Numbered from the stretch's first letter, positions 1 through 11,579 are shown. The stretch: DNA of 64,000 nucleotides from Heloderma charlesbogerti (GCA_026122225.1 JANEZZ010001379.1:1-64000); one strand, 5' to 3'. Numbers and translations: made by a program. The notes: generated from the letters alone by a model not told the origin.

Positions 1-136
1 GTTTGTATGTTCTATATATTTAAAATTGTTTTATTGCAGGCCGTTTGATTTTAATTTTTCTGAACCACCCAGAGAGCTCTGGCTCTTGGTCGGTATAGAA
101 ATAAAATGAAATAAATAAATAAATAAATAAATAAAT
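1..136 (+). mobile_element. L2 LINE, 3' tail
   Basis: The last ~135 bases of an L2-type LINE. They match the 3' end of the larger L2 copy at about 41155-41291, including the stretch ending in a TAAA-type repeat, typical of L2 3' termini. The body of the element lies left of the window. In both segmental copies this tail sits about 100 bases beyond V2R exon 4, so the L2 predates the duplication. Confidence 0.75.
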
Positions 137-237
137 GTTTAGAAGCTGGCGGTGGGGGGGGGGGACACAAGACAGGATGGATATTCTTAGAGCTTAAGAG
201 ATAAGGCCAATAATAGGACACAAATCCTTTTCCCTAC

Positions 238-465
238 CTCATTAAAATGGCCGGGCCAGGCAATGGCTTCCTGCTTAATGGTGAGTTTCAGGTCTGGAGA
301 TGCCTGACTCTCCACACACCCAATAGTCACTCTAGCATGAGACTCATTGGGAAACATCACCCAATTCACGATATCAAAGTCAGCTGCCAGTTCCCCAGTC
401 TTATCCAGATAGAGTCCGCCCATGGAAGCATTAGAAAACTGGATATCTCGTAAGGAAGAGTGAAG
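238..465 (-). CDS. V2R receptor copy A, exon 4
   Basis: Exon 4 of a vomeronasal type-2 receptor (family C GPCR; in the family it detects peptide and protein pheromone cues at the surface of vomeronasal neurons). The 228-base exon encodes 76 residues with no stop. It begins after an AG acceptor at LHSSLRD and ends HFNE before a GTAGGG donor. The motif ELAADFDIVNWVMFPN is typical of the end of the V2R ligand-binding domain. Both ends are phase 0, so it joins exon 3 in frame. The next exons (cysteine-rich, then seven-transmembrane) would lie left of position 1 and are not seen. Exon calls rest on family knowledge and splice consensus, not on transcripts. Confidence 0.9.
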
Positions 466-1582
466 CTAGAATGACAGAGAAAACAGCCCAAATTTAGAAA
501 TCATGAAAATGTAGTCCATATCTTAGGCCCATCACTTTGAGCTGTGATCTTCCATGGTCAGGGCACATCCCATCCGAGCTCACAATGCCATTCTTTGACT
601 GTTCACAGTCACAACTACAGTTGTCAGAATAATCCGCAATCAATTCAAATCAAAAGTGATCATATTTAAGAGATGACTTTTCCCAAGTTGCACAGATTAG
701 GGAAACTTGCAGGACTTTTTTGTTGTTGTTTTATGGGGGGGGGTAGGTGCAAGTGCACATTAGTACAAAGTGCGCCTTGGCACATGACCAAAATCCTCGT
801 ACACAAAAGTGCATCCCATCATTGAACAGAGGTCAGAAGTAAAGATGCCTGATCATTTGCAGAGATTTTAAAACAAAACCTGCCCATTCCTACTCATAAT
901 GAAGATACCAGGCATGTTCAGACATCATGCTAAGCCGTAATGGTTAAGGAATCTCTGCTCACCTTGGTGGCTAAGCGTGTCATGTGGGGCAGAAAACCAC
1001 ATTCCACATCCGTAGTAAGCCACCCTGACTAACCACCCCTCTGCAAAAGTGTTAAGGGTCCCGAGGTGACTTATCGTGTCATCTGGCGGGCTCCCCAGTG
1101 TTTCAACAGGTTCCAGAGGACTTCCAGGCCATGACCATAGAGTCTGCTGGATAGAGTCTCTTCCACTGTGTCAATGCTTTAACTGCCATGGGTTTTCTCT
1201 ATGGCCAAGTGCTATTTTGGACCCTGGGGAGGACACCAGGAGCCCTTTTCATGCCACAGAAGATGGGATGCTCACAAAACACATCAAGAAGATAGCCAGA
1301 TAACAATGGAGAAAGGATGGTTACCAAAATGAAGATAACATTGGTGGAAAAGCTCATATACCCTCTCGGAATGCCACAGCTCATATGCCCTCTCGGAATG
1401 TGCATTATCCATGAGGGATGGATGGACTCACCTCTATCCAAGGCATGGGGGAGGTCCAAAGGCCCCCCACCCAGCCTCCCAGCTTGCCTTGCAAGGTCAT
1501 CCAAGTAAGCTGCCCCACCCGCCTCCACAGGGGTTAACTGCTGGAGCCCTCAGCACACATGGGCCCAGCAAGCAAACCATCC
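466..1582. other. V2R-A intron 3, no gene seen
   Basis: Intronic sequence with no recognisable coding exon. It is matched by 41620-42540 in copy B, which confirms common descent but not function. Short open frames here have no family resemblance. Confidence 0.6.
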
Positions 1583-2094
1583 TAGGGATGTACAAGTGTT
1601 CCGCCACGGATCTCAGGAGACCGAATGCCAGTGCATTCAGCCCCCTGAAATCAGTGGCGGAATGGCCCCCTCCCCCCCCCCGGGATGGGACTTACCTCGG
1701 GCAGATCTTCCTGGCGGTGGCGGCTCTGGCGGCAGTTCGGCGGCGGCGGAGGCCAGTCTTCCGACCGGCTGCCGCCGCCGCTGCCATTTCCAAACAAAAA
1801 ACAAAACAAAAACGTGATAGGCTATGTAAAGATTTACGTAGTCTATCACGGCTAAATTTAAAAAAAACACCGTGATAGGCTACGTGAATGTTTACATAGC
1901 CTATCACGGCTGATTATAAACACAACACGTGCGTATGCTAATGGCGGCGCCCATGGGCGCCACCATTTGCGTTCCTTATTTTGGCCCATCTTAGTCTACG
2001 TAAATGGCCAGAATTTCGGGGGGAGGGATGGAGCGCCTCCCCCCCAGCCAAAGAATAGTCCGCAAACAGGTAAGTGACTTTCATACATCCCTTA
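1583..2094. mobile_element. Hairpin hAT-like element, copy A only
   Basis: About 510 bases starting TAGGGATGTAC and ending TACATCCCTTA. It contains a subterminal inverted repeat (CGAATGCCAGTGCATTC), two GATAGGCTAC-type hairpins at about 1813-1850 and 1871-1909, a GCGGCGCCCATGGGCGCC palindrome, and AGGTAAGTGACTTTC before the right end. Copy B has an empty site near 47525 (AAACCATCGTCTC), so it inserted after the duplication or was lost from B. The 8-bp duplication is degraded (AACCATCC against about TACCATGG). Confidence 0.8.
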
Positions 2095-2341
2095 TTACCA
2101 TGGTCTCTTTGCAAGGAGAAGATGGCTAGAGAGGGTGGTGTGCTGAGGCCTCATCCAGACAATGCCAGCTGGTAAGTGCTTCCTTGACAGCCGAAAGGGC
2201 AAGATGAGGCCTCAGTGCTGTATATAACCCAGCCACACATGCCGTCTCCCCCTTGCAAGGAGGAGAGAGTGAGAATGGTTGGGGTGCGTGTGGTGAGAAC
2301 TCGGCGCTGTTCCCAGCTGCTCAGCACCCAGCTCTGTCAGC

Positions 2342-3061
2342 TAGGGATGTTAGAGAATTCCACCATGGATCCCAGGGGGGTGAATTCCAGTGAACTCGGC
2401 CCCCCAGAAACCATGGTGGAACAGAGCTCCCCACCCCTCCACCCCACGAAAGCCCCGTGAAACAGAGCCTACCTTGCTGCAGCTCTTGCAATTGCTCCAA
2501 TGGCTGCCGGACTGCTGCGGCCGCAAATGGCGGCTGTTGTGGCAGCTGCCATTTGCGTCCCCATGCCAGCCCATGATAGGGAACGTGTATATTTACATAG
2601 CCTATCACGGCTAAAGCAGGGATGCGAATTTCTTCCCCTACACCATTTGCGTTCCGGCTTTAGCCGTCATAGGATACGGAAATATTGATGTAACCTATCA
2701 TGACTAAAGCAGGGATGCAAATAGCATCCCCTATGCCATTTGCACCCCTGCTTTAGCTGTGATAGGCTACAAAAATATCTACGTAGCCTATCACGGGCTT
2801 GTGTAGGAACGCAAAAGGCATCCCCTACGCAGGATGGCATTTGCGTCTGCACCAGCCTGGCAGAGGCTGGACGCCCTGCTGTGGGTTGGCCTGGCTGGTG
2901 GCTTTGCAGCCTGGCCACAGAGCGGAGCCAACCGGGAAGGATTCCAGGGGAAGGAATGGATCACCTCGCCCCCGTTGAGGATTCCCTGGGGAGAAACAGA
3001 CCACCTCCCCCAACCTTTGGAACCCACCGAAGCCAGGTAAGCAGGGTTTTGTACACCCCTA
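2342..3061. mobile_element. Hairpin hAT-like element with exact 8-bp TSD
   Basis: A 720-base element beginning TAGGGATGTT and ending GTACACCCCTA. It is flanked by exact CTGTCAGC copies (2334-2341 and 3062-3069). It holds at least three long hairpins (2574-2611, about 2661-2707, 2750-2796) separated by GGGATGCAAATAGCATCCC-type palindromes, and CCAGGTAAG near the right end. The same insertion with the same TSD is at 47767-48494, so it predates the segmental duplication. No transposase frame is present. Confidence 0.9.
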
Positions 3062-3584
3062 CTGTCAGCGCCACATGGCTTGGCGAACGGAGTCAAAGGG
3101 GCTGGGTGCTGCTGCTGGGGGAGTCTGCTGGCCTCCCAGATGAAGGTGGGTGCTTGTGACATCCCTATTTACCACAGGCTGCACCCACCTGGTCATACCC
3201 CATCCTCCACAGCTAGCTTATATTCGGAAGACATGTAAGAGTGGGGACATTGCTGCAAACTCCCTGGGCACTTCATAAGACCGCGATCAGAGAAATGGAT
3301 CCCAGTGGGTCTTCTACAAAAAAAACATTAAGTTGACTGCAAAGTCAAGAGATTGTATCCTGATGGTGCTTGAGAAAACAACAACAACTGGTTCTCGATG
3401 GTCCTGGGGCTTCATTTGTAAGGGATTTTTGGAGGAGGGAAGCTACTTGAGCATGTAACGGTGGCAGAAAACAGGGTCTACTGCCTCACTGCCATGCAGA
3501 GGGAACCATTATCTGCTCTAACCCACGTTTGGTCATCTTCATCATGCGCCTTTATAGAGGTGTTGCCAAAGGAAAAGGGAATAC
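3062..3584. other. V2R-A intron 3, near exon 3
   Basis: Intronic DNA with nothing recognisable beyond its match to 48495-49010 in copy B. Confidence 0.6.
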
Positions 3585-4394
3585 CTGCCAGGGTTGCAGC
3601 CTTTGATGTTCCCGCCTTTCTCCATCACCCACCATCAACGTCCGCTTGGGTTGGGATGAATATGCAGCATGTAAGGCATGAGCCACAGCTTGGATGCTGC
3701 TATAAGTTATGTAGCTGTCCTGAGACAGGGCTCTTTCAATCTCCTCCTGGGGCAGCGTTGCCTGTTTCTCTTTCTCTCTGCAACCTGTCCAAATTTTCAT
3801 GGACAAAACATGCATTGAACTGAAACACTTAAAAGTTTCATCCCAAAACAGTGCCAGAGAAGAGGACAATGGCTCATAGTAGTCATATTTTGTCATTATT
3901 TTAGTCTTCATTATGAAGGACAAAGAACCGTGGAGGAAATGGAAGTTAGAAGGTGGAAGAGACAAGTTGATGTTAATGTCCTGAAAAGCTGGTGTGATCC
4001 AGAGTTTTGCCCCAGTTGGGTTCTTTTCGAGTGTTTCTTGTATAAACATCAACGGTAAACAGCCATAGTGGGAGTCCGCATAGTAAACAATTACCTTCAC
4101 TTCTTTCCCCAAGAAAGAGAGGTCCATCTGGAATATGTAATTTAAGAAATGTCGTCCTAGTCTTTTGGAGAAAGCGACACAAATCCCACTGCTGATCATC
4201 AGGGGTGTCAAGGCACCTAGGAACCTCTCACCATTCTCAGTGTCTGGAGCAAAGAGACCGACCCACATCCATCGGAAGAACAGGAGCAGCTGGACGATCC
4301 CCGGGTACTGGGTTTCTTCCTTCGGGGCCATGCGGTAGACAAAAGGGAACTGACTTCTGTCATTAGCAACAGGAGTAGCAATGCCATAACTGAT
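3585..4394 (-). CDS. V2R receptor copy A, exon 3
   Basis: Main ligand-binding exon of the V2R, 810 bases (270 codons), open throughout. The acceptor CTCCCTAG precedes ISYGIATP, matching the usual V2R exon 3 start; the exon ends LQPWQ at a GTATTC donor, the normal V2R boundary. Family features include the block beginning LLLFFRW that leads into VGLFAPDTENGERFL, the YYADSHYG region and [13 protein letters not shown], conserved in family C receptors. Both ends are phase 0, compatible with exons 2 and 4. The extracellular Venus-flytrap domain it encodes binds the stimulus. Copy B (49011-49818) differs by a 2-base deletion. No damaging change is visible here. Confidence 0.93.
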
Positions 4395-4490
4395 CTAGGG
4401 AGCAAAGTAAAGTCAGAGATGGTGGTTTAGTACCAGTTTGTTTTCTGGATGAAGGTCAAATAATTTTGGCTAAAATAGAAGGATGATTAT

Positions 4491-4560
4491 GTGCCCCGCA
4501 TTGGGTTTCATAAAGAGGAAAAAAGGCAGGATATAAATGAAATGAATGAATGAATAAATA
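4491..4560 (+). repeat. SINE tail remnant
   Basis: A short stretch resembling the tail of the tRNA-SINE at 12818-13066 (aaaggcaggatataaat followed by an AATG/AATA run). Copy B has the same remnant at about 49915-49980. Head and A/B boxes are missing. Confidence 0.5.
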
Positions 4561-4889
4561 GTATCTAAATCAATGCCTGTCAGTATGAGGCAGAATATGT
4601 GGACAGGGAGTGCAAAAATATCTCAAGCTCCATTTGTGGTGCAGCCCAAGAGGAACACTGGGGTCCTTTACACGCATTCAAAATACTGTAGAGTGATACA
4701 TTTCAGGTACCATTCAATGGAGGTTAGAGCTAATTGCTGCCTTGCGTCAGGGAACGGAAAAGGATAGATTTACCCTCTCCCCCATCTATATTCTAGATTC
4801 TGTTTGTGGAGCACACAGGAGCCTTATTCAAGAATTAAAGCAATCAAGGAGCCACCTGAGAACCATAGAAACCCACTTTGTGTTTTGAC

Positions 4890-5575
4890 CTGGTTACAGG
4901 ACTGAATCAGCCTTGGTTGCTCTGCTGGATGATCTATATAAAGAGAGAGACAGGGGGAATGCCATTCTGCTAATTCTGCTCCATCTCTCATCGGCTTTGG
5001 GTACCATGGACCGTGGTTCCTGCTGGATCGACGCTGTGGGAAAGGCAGCGGAAGACGTGGATTACAATGGTTTCACTCAAACTATGGGGCTGATTTGAGG
5101 GAGTAATGTTAGTTGTTCATTTCTTGACCCCTTGGCAGTTGAGTTATAGGGTTCCACAGGGCACCATCTTGTCCCCAATATTGCTCAACATCTGTATGAA
5201 TTCACTGGGAGTAGTCATGAGGGGATTTGGAAGAGGACAGAAGCCCTGTGTGTCACTGGTTCCCATGTCCAGGAGATAGAGCCATTGCCTCTTCTGGATG
5301 GGGCTGCACTCCACTTCAAAGATCAGGTTTGCAATCTGGGGGGAGTCCTACATCCATTGTCCCTGCAGGCCCACGTGGCCCATGTAGCTTGGAGTGTCTT
5401 TTGCCAACTTCAGCTGGTTCGCCAGCTACGGCCTTTCCTGGATGGGGTAGCTTGTTCACCATGGTACAGGTACTAATAACCTGAAGACTGGAAAACTGCC
5501 ATGCACTCTATGTGCGGCTGCCCTCAAGGCTCCTCTGAAAGGTGGCGATAGTTCAGAATTCAGGAGCTCGGCAGT
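4890..5575 (+). mobile_element. L2 LINE reverse-transcriptase fragment
   Basis: Degraded L2-type coding sequence on the plus strand. Segments such as ALVALLDDLY, the PQGTILS-like stretch near 5160 and QLQLVRQLRPFLD follow the order of L2 reverse transcriptase and its C-terminal region, with several frameshifts and stops. The copy B counterpart at 50310-51630 is interrupted by a 632-base hairpin element. Confidence 0.7.
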
Positions 5576-5581
5576 TGTCGG

Positions 5582-5796
5582 TAGGGATGTACGAAAGTCA
5601 ATTACCTTTTCGAAGATGGTTCCCAGTTGGAGGGAGGTGCGGAAATCATAACACAGCTGGCTTTGCTCTGCGGCGACTTGGCAGAGCCGCCAGCCAGGTG
5701 TATTCGCAGGCATGCAGAGCCTGCGGATGCAAATGGTGGTGGCTATGGTGGCTGCCCATTGCGTTCCTATTTTTTTGCCATGATAGGCTATGTCTA
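5582..5796. mobile_element. Hairpin hAT-like element, right part lost
   Basis: Starts TAGGGATGTACGAAAGTC with a TTACCT subterminal motif and runs into the first arm of a GATAGGCTATG hairpin, where it stops. Only the left half remains. The same truncated copy is at 51642-51856, so the truncation predates the duplication. Confidence 0.75.
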
Positions 5797-6009
5797 GTAC
5801 AGCTTCCGTGGTCTCCTGCCATCCGTGCCCCCAGGGATGCCTGGCCTCCCATCCCAGAGCTCCACCACTGCCATGACTCACTTCCCACACACACTCCAGA
5901 GAACCATGATGCCCAGGAGGTACAGGGGCTGAAGAGCGAGAGCTGAGCCCAAGCAGTGCTCTGCTCCCCTTTCTATGCACCTGGCCTCCTGTCCGATCCC
6001 CATTCACAC

Positions 6010-6301
6010 CTGTGGGGTTTTGTAGATGCTCGACATGGAGGAAATGTGGAGGGAGAGGTCCGATTCAGCCCCTTCAAGGATGGCCAGCAGGTGATTCTTC
6101 CTCCCACAGCTGTAATGTGGCATGTTGCTTTCACCCCCAGCAAGGAGCTGCAGCATGGCGTAGGAGGTGGCTCTTCCGTCGAAGAAGGACTTGTAGATGT
6201 TGTAGCCCAGGGTGATGTTGGGTAAGAGCCTGGGGTTCTGGTTGATCTCCTGAATGGCAAACATGAAATACAGGATGTGCCAGTGCCTTGTAGCGTGGAA
6301 A
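6010..6301 (-). CDS. V2R receptor copy A, exon 2
   Basis: Second V2R exon, 292 bases, open. It starts with one base completing the codon split with exon 1, then [20 protein letters not shown], and ends SIYKTPQ at a GTGTGA donor. [20 protein letters not shown] is the standard family C N-terminal lobe motif, and the conserved cysteine in HYSCGRKN is present. Exon 1 ends with two bases of the split codon, so the junction restores the frame. It encodes part of the first lobe of the ligand-binding domain. Copy B exon 2 (52072-52363) is nearly identical. Confidence 0.93.
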
Positions 6302-6621
6302 CTGCAAAAAATAAAGAAAAATCAAATGCAATGCCTTGTGCTTTCGTTCTCCTTTGAACGAAAACAAATCTCAGTTTCTTCCTTTTATACCCTCAAATAC
6401 TTTTTCATGCTTTTTCAATCCCAGTAGAGCCGATCATCACATAATGCTTTGGACATTTATAGGGAGCAGCAAACATACCTGTGTTGCAAGGTAATTCAAT
6501 ATCCATTTACCTGATGAAAGGAAAGATGGAGATATTTGTACCACATTCCTTCAGAGGGGATGTTGGCAGATTGCAAGGATCAAGGACACAAGTGTCTGTC
6601 TGACTATACTTAGATAGGTAA

Positions 6622-6624
<3 letters not shown>

Positions 6625-6669
<45 letters not shown>

Positions 6670-6672
6670 GCG
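6625..6672. repeat. (CT)n(CA)n microsatellite
   Basis: A CT run followed by a CA run inside V2R-A intron 1. The equivalent in copy B is at 52687-52732, with different repeat counts. Confidence 0.95.
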
Positions 6673-7137
6673 TCTCTTTTGTTAAGGCTTATCAGTAAAA
6701 ACAATCATTCTGTCATGTAGAATCCTAATAGGGGTGGGGTATCATTCAGAATGGCTTCACCAATGTTTTTGAAAATTACAGGTGCCAGAAGAAGTGTTGC
6801 GTTTACATGCCATGAAATTTCCAGGTCTATTGGTGAACTATGGGGAGAGAAACAGAAGGATAAAGAGAAAAAGCAGGCAAGCAAACGAACAAACCCCTCT
6901 CTCTGTCCAGAGCGACTTTGAGAGATTGTACCAACAACCTTTTTTGTATCTGATTTTGTGGAGAAAAAACAAAACTTTTGTTTGTTTAAGTATAAAACAT
7001 TGATGCTTTCCTATTCCTCATGTAGTGGGGATGGTGGAAATTTTTTTTTAAAAATAATCCTTTTAATTTGTATGAAAGTCAATAGGATCTCCTGTCACTT
7101 TTTGATTTTGGATGTTGAGGAGGAAGGGGAGAAAACC

Positions 7138-7524
7138 TGCAGCGTATGCCATTTGCATACACGTGGTTTATTGTTTTTGTTTTCACTTAGCCGTAATAGG
7201 CTACGTAAACATTTGCGTAGCCTATCACTGTATTTTTTAAAAAATCTAGCCGTGATAGGCTACATAAATCTTCACGTAGCCTATCACTTTTTTTGCTTTT
7301 TTTTTTTTACTGGAAATGGTGGCAGCAGCTGCCAGGAGGAAGACCGAGGGCGGCTGCTGCCGAACAGCCACCGAACCGTGGGCGGAACCGCTGCCACCAG
7401 GGAGATTCGCCAAACCTAAGTCCTGTCCCAGGGGGGCGGACCATTCTGCCACCGATTTCGGGGGGCCGAATGCTCTGGCATTCGGCCTCCCCAAGATTCG
7501 TGGCAAAATTCTCTGACATCCGTA
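7138..7524. mobile_element. Hairpin hAT-like element, left part lost
   Basis: Contains two hairpins of the TAATAGGCTACGTAAA / GATAGGCTACATAAA type (7192-7229 and 7249-7288), an A/T-rich spacer, a GC-rich block and a right end GACATCCGTA (CATCCCTA in copy B at 54067). It begins abruptly at 7138 beside intronic sequence; copy B (53577-54067) keeps a longer left side, so copy A suffered a deletion here. Confidence 0.75.
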
Positions 7525-8261
7525 TGAAACGTATCTGGAGGGACATGTAGTGGGTATGTACTGACCAATCAAATGATGGTAAAGTAGGCTGGCATATTTA
7601 AAAGTAAGTAAATGCTTTGGAGAAATGCTAATTTCACGTCTTCTGTGTGCACACGTGTGGGCATGGGCATCCATGGGTCCATGGGTCTACTTCTTCCTGC
7701 CTTTATAATTCTGTGTGTTTCAAAGGATTTCACTTATGGTTTGAGTTCAGCTTCACTCTCTCCTTTCCCCAAAATGATCTTGAAATCACTTCTCTTTTAG
7801 CTTTGCAAGCTTTTGATACTGAATATCACACATAGAGACTTAAAAGTGAGTAATATGGGGAGGGGAAGTCATAGATTAACTTTGCCCTCTTATCCATGCT
7901 GTTTCAGTAGGTATAAATAAAAATAACAATGTTTTTTATTATTACCTACATAGACCTTATAATGTCTACAGTATTTGAAGTGTTAAGGGCTCGGGAACGT
8001 CGCCTCAAAGAACAGCTGTGTCCCACTCACTTTTACTCACTGGAAATAACATCAAAGTGGAAACTGAAAACGAAGCACTCTTTAACCCTTCTGGAAGGAT
8101 CACAATTTCTCCAGTCGGTAGTCACACACCCTGTAGAACCTTAAAAGGAGGGTTACAGACACTTACTTTTGCCATCTTAGCTCACTGCAGACAGGATATT
8201 CAAAAAATATCCTAAGCTCAGCTTGGTGCCCGCAAATGCACAATCTGCCCCCCCAGCACCC
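7525..8261. other. V2R-A intron 1, no gene seen
   Basis: Unassigned intronic DNA, matched by 54068-54815 in copy B. Short frames present have no recognisable similarity. Confidence 0.55.
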
Positions 8262-8430
8262 CCCCTTGCTACTTGAAGGATCGTATCCTCCCATCTACCT
8301 AGACCCTGAGATCAGCTTTAGCAGTCTGACTTCAGAAGCCCCCACCAAAGGAAGCAAGGTGGGTGGCTCGTAAGACATGCGCCTTTTTGCCTGTGCCACT
8401 CCAGTTGTGGAGGAGAAAAGTGGGGTATCG
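8262..8430 (+). mobile_element. L2 LINE, small 3' coding fragment
   Basis: Similar to the end of the L2 coding region at 40840-40985 (gaaggatcgtatcctccca, gaccctgagatca, ccaaaggaagca, ccactccagttgtgg). Degraded, with no open frame. Copy B has it at 54815-54975. Confidence 0.6.
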
Positions 8431-10279
8431 TATTCTCTTATAAGCAGAGGTTGGGGGTGGGGGAGTAGATTCTATTCCTTATGTTGAGAAAATGCCTCAA
8501 CAGACCAGTCTGAATCTTCATAGTGGAGGAGAAGTGTATTTGAGGATGGCCTGTGGCAATTTTGAAGTAGAACTGGTCAGAAATTGCTGTTTTCTAGGAG
8601 GTTTGATTTTGATGGGCGAGCTCCTGCAGTTTGACAGATTTTGTCTGGATTTTTTTCCCACTTGAGTTACATGGGCTACTTGGGAGGATGATTTCTCCTG
8701 TTTGTACAGTGTCTCTTGGAAAACAGTTGGTCCTCTTAGGAAGGAAGAAGGTGTAGAATATACTCTGCCTCAGAAAACGATAAGGCATTTCAAGGTTTTT
8801 ACTCCATGTTAAGACTGCATTCAAATAGAAAAGAATTTCCACACCAGCCACTCAGCCAGTCTGGAATATTAACTAGTCCTTAATAGCAAGAAGGATGTTA
8901 ATAGCCTTAAGCCACGTTATCTGCAGGGGGAGGTGTGGGGGAAGAAGAAGAGATCTACATATTAATAATCCAAGAGGCGTAGCTCGGTGCCGATGATCTG
9001 CCACCGTATATTAGATATACAGGGATATAGATGGACAAAATTTGGAGACACATTATACAGATTCTTAACTCTCCTATTTCTAATAACCTAAATGAACAGA
9101 TCACCAAAAAGATAACCAAGGGCTTTGGTTCATTGCCATCCCAGAAGCGTTTTCTCCATTATAGGGAATCTATGCACAGAACACAAAATGACTAAACTGG
9201 TATTTCGCTTGAATCACTTATAAGCAGGAGCAACCACAGGCTTCTGCAGTCTTGATTCAGAGACTTGATGATACTGAATGACAGGAACTACTCTCCTGCC
9301 CAGCAGAACGTGTTCCCCCAGTGACCCCATGTGATGCTGCCTACTTCTGGTACTTCACCCTCTTGTTTGATGCCTCCTCAGAATAAACAGGGCCATCAAG
9401 CATCCATTCATGCTTGACTTCATCCTGGACCAGCAGCAGCATTTCAGGGGAGGTTTTGGGAAACTCCATTCCAAATCAGATCGTGTCTGTGTGAGGCAGG
9501 AGTCCCTGCAACTCTGACCCAAGGACAATTTCATTGTAATATTTATTCTGATTTGAGAGGCCATATGCTGTATGCTCTGCTGACTAACTTCCCAGGGCTT
9601 TCAGAGGAAAGATTGGTCATTCACTGTCCTGGGAAAAGTCAGCTATCTCAACAAAGAGGTGGCTAATTATTTTCTAATCATCATGCGTATGAGCACTTAG
9701 CTGATTGTATGGGCTAAACTGAAGAAATTGTATCCCTGTGTCCTGATATTATCTCTTGTGATTTACCTTGAATGGGTCTAATGCCCATTACACACACACA
9801 CACACACACAAACGTGGTTTCTTCAGAAGTAAATCCCACAGAGTGCAGTAGGATTTACAGTCACGTACTGTGGTGGATGAGGAAGAAAGATGCTCAGCCT
9901 TAGAACTATGGCCCTGTAATTATTCCTGACAGGGAACCTCTGTGCGGACATTTGCATTTGGACGACTCCCAAGAAAGAACCTCCCCAGCTCCAGCCTGTG
10001 TCTTAGCACAACATTTACTATCAAAGAGGCTGCTGGTTCTTTTGGCTGAAACAATGCAAGAGAACCCCATGGATCCAGTCATACATGAGCGTACTGAACT
10101 AAATAATGCTTTCATTTTAATGAAGCTGCGAATTCTTCTTCAAAAAGGACAGAGTGGCAAAAGTCAGGAGAGCAATTTATCAGGGATGACCAGAGATACC
10201 AGACAAGATGGACATTCTCCCGTTAATGGGGACAACTGGAGTGTGGATTTGGAAGCATTACATCATCAGCATCACTTAC
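8431..10279. other. V2R-A intron 1, no gene seen
   Basis: Intronic DNA close to exon 1, holding a short CA run at 9790-9811. Copy B equivalent is 54976-56996, where about 150 bases are replaced by a truncated hairpin element at 56017-56307. No coding exon recognised. Confidence 0.55.
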
Positions 10280-10497
10280 GTGACAACCCTGGTTAAAGGG
10301 GACTCAGAGAAAACGTATGGTTTGTTGCAAACGAAATACTGTGAAGACAGGACTCCGCTGATGAGGTAGTCTCCTGGCCGGTAATAATAGGACCCGAACT
10401 CTTGCTCTTTCTTCTGAGTCCTCAGGCAGTCTGTCTCCTCCAGTTGACCAGCCGCATAAGGAAGTAGGAGCAACAGCAGCAGCAGCAATGATATCAT
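10280..10497 (-). CDS. V2R receptor copy A, exon 1 (start and signal peptide)
   Basis: First coding exon, 218 bases. The start ATG (10497-10495) opens MISLLLLLLLLLPYAAGQ, a clear signal peptide with likely cleavage near AAG-Q. The mature start is followed by a cysteine in ETDCLRTQ, then EFGSYYYRPGDYLISGVLS, the hallmark V2R/T1R N-terminus (family form: GD..IGG..P). It ends TRVV plus two bases of a split threonine codon at a GTAAGT donor, phase-matched to exon 2. With exons 2-4 it gives 516 codons without a stop. Copy B keeps only the last ~50 bases. No promoter element could be assigned upstream. Confidence 0.9.
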
Positions 10498-11100
10498 TCT
10501 GGGTCTGCCGCCCTCCTGCTGTTCCTGCTTTCTGAGTTTCCTTTCACCTCCACAGCCAGCTAATCAGGAGATGTGAGAATAGTCTTGCGAGATGGAGGCT
10601 GCAGTTTCTTTAGAACGACATCCAATTCTGAGCCATAGGCAGCGGTGGGAGGTGCTGTACTAAACTACACCACAGGCATGGACATCTCGGCCTGTCTGAA
10701 TCTGAGCCCAGGCTCTCGGGAGCACAGGAGATATTTTATGCACCACATTTTTCAGGCATGGTGCAGGAGGGTTCCTGGAGCTGCCTTTCATTCTGATGTT
10801 GACATCGTCGGTCTCCAAGGAAACAGAAAGCAAACATCTCTTGAGCTTTGGCAAGATTCAGAATAGATCACTATGTTTTTGATAATGATCAGGGGAAGCT
10901 TCACAGCTGCAACTTCATGGATTCTCTGATTGCCTCGAGGTGTGCTGCAGAACTGGAGAAAAACATGTTTGTGAGAAGTCACACAGGCAGCTCCATCTTC
11001 TGGTTGTCCAGGGGGAAAGGTGAGCCTGCACTGGCCTGTAAGCCAAAAGCTCACACAAAAGAGCCAAGATGAAAATCTCTCAGGATGTATACCAGTATTT
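10498..11100. other. Region upstream of V2R-A, no element recognised
   Basis: Sequence 5' of the receptor start codon. It should hold the 5' UTR and promoter, but I see no TATA box, initiator or binding site I can defend. The matching part of copy B is deleted. Confidence 0.4.
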
Positions 11101-11241
11101 GGGAATGTGTGGCCCTCCCGATAGCAGTGGACTGCACTGGACTGCACTGGACTGCACATTCAACAGCCCAAACTAGCCTATCCCATGGGGAAAAATGATG
11201 GGTGTTTCAGTCCGAGAACATCAGGAGGGCCACATCTTCCC
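11101..11241. mobile_element. Short palindromic MITE-like repeat
   Basis: About 140 bases with inverted ends: GGGAATGTGTGGCCCTCC at the left and AGGAGGGCCACATCTTCCC at the right. Further inside, GGACTGCA pairs imperfectly with CAGTCC. Related copies are at 20703-20833 and 26752-26873. Superfamily not identified. Confidence 0.6.
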
Positions 11242-11349
11242 CATTCCTTATTCGCATGAAGGTGCACACTACTTGGGGGAGTTTCCCAGCCAGGATTACT
11301 AGTAATCAAAGAACGAATGGTGGTTGCCATACAACGGAAGGATCTCCCC

Positions 11350-11440
11350 CTATTAGTACTTAGTATTAAGTACTATTAATTAATTATTATTAATTAATAG
11401 TACTATTAATTATTATTAAGTACTATGAGTACTTCCAGTG
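11350..11440. repeat. A/T-rich TTAATTA/AGTACT simple repeat
   Basis: Low-complexity run of ATTA and TACT units inserted in a sequence that is uninterrupted at about 20940. Confidence 0.7.
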
Positions 11441-11579
11441 AGCTCATCAGAACTGTGTATTATCTTGCTCGGGAAGAGCTAAATTATATTCAACAAATTG
11501 GTTAGTTATGACCCCAGTTAGCAGAGAAATATGAAATGTAAAGATACGTTTAAGGTAACTAACATTATTATTTGAAACA

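Noticed and set aside
5456..6007. 183-codon minus-strand frame upstream of exon 2
   Set aside because: Runs through intron, a hairpin element and L2 sequence, with no conserved counterpart of the same frame in copy B.
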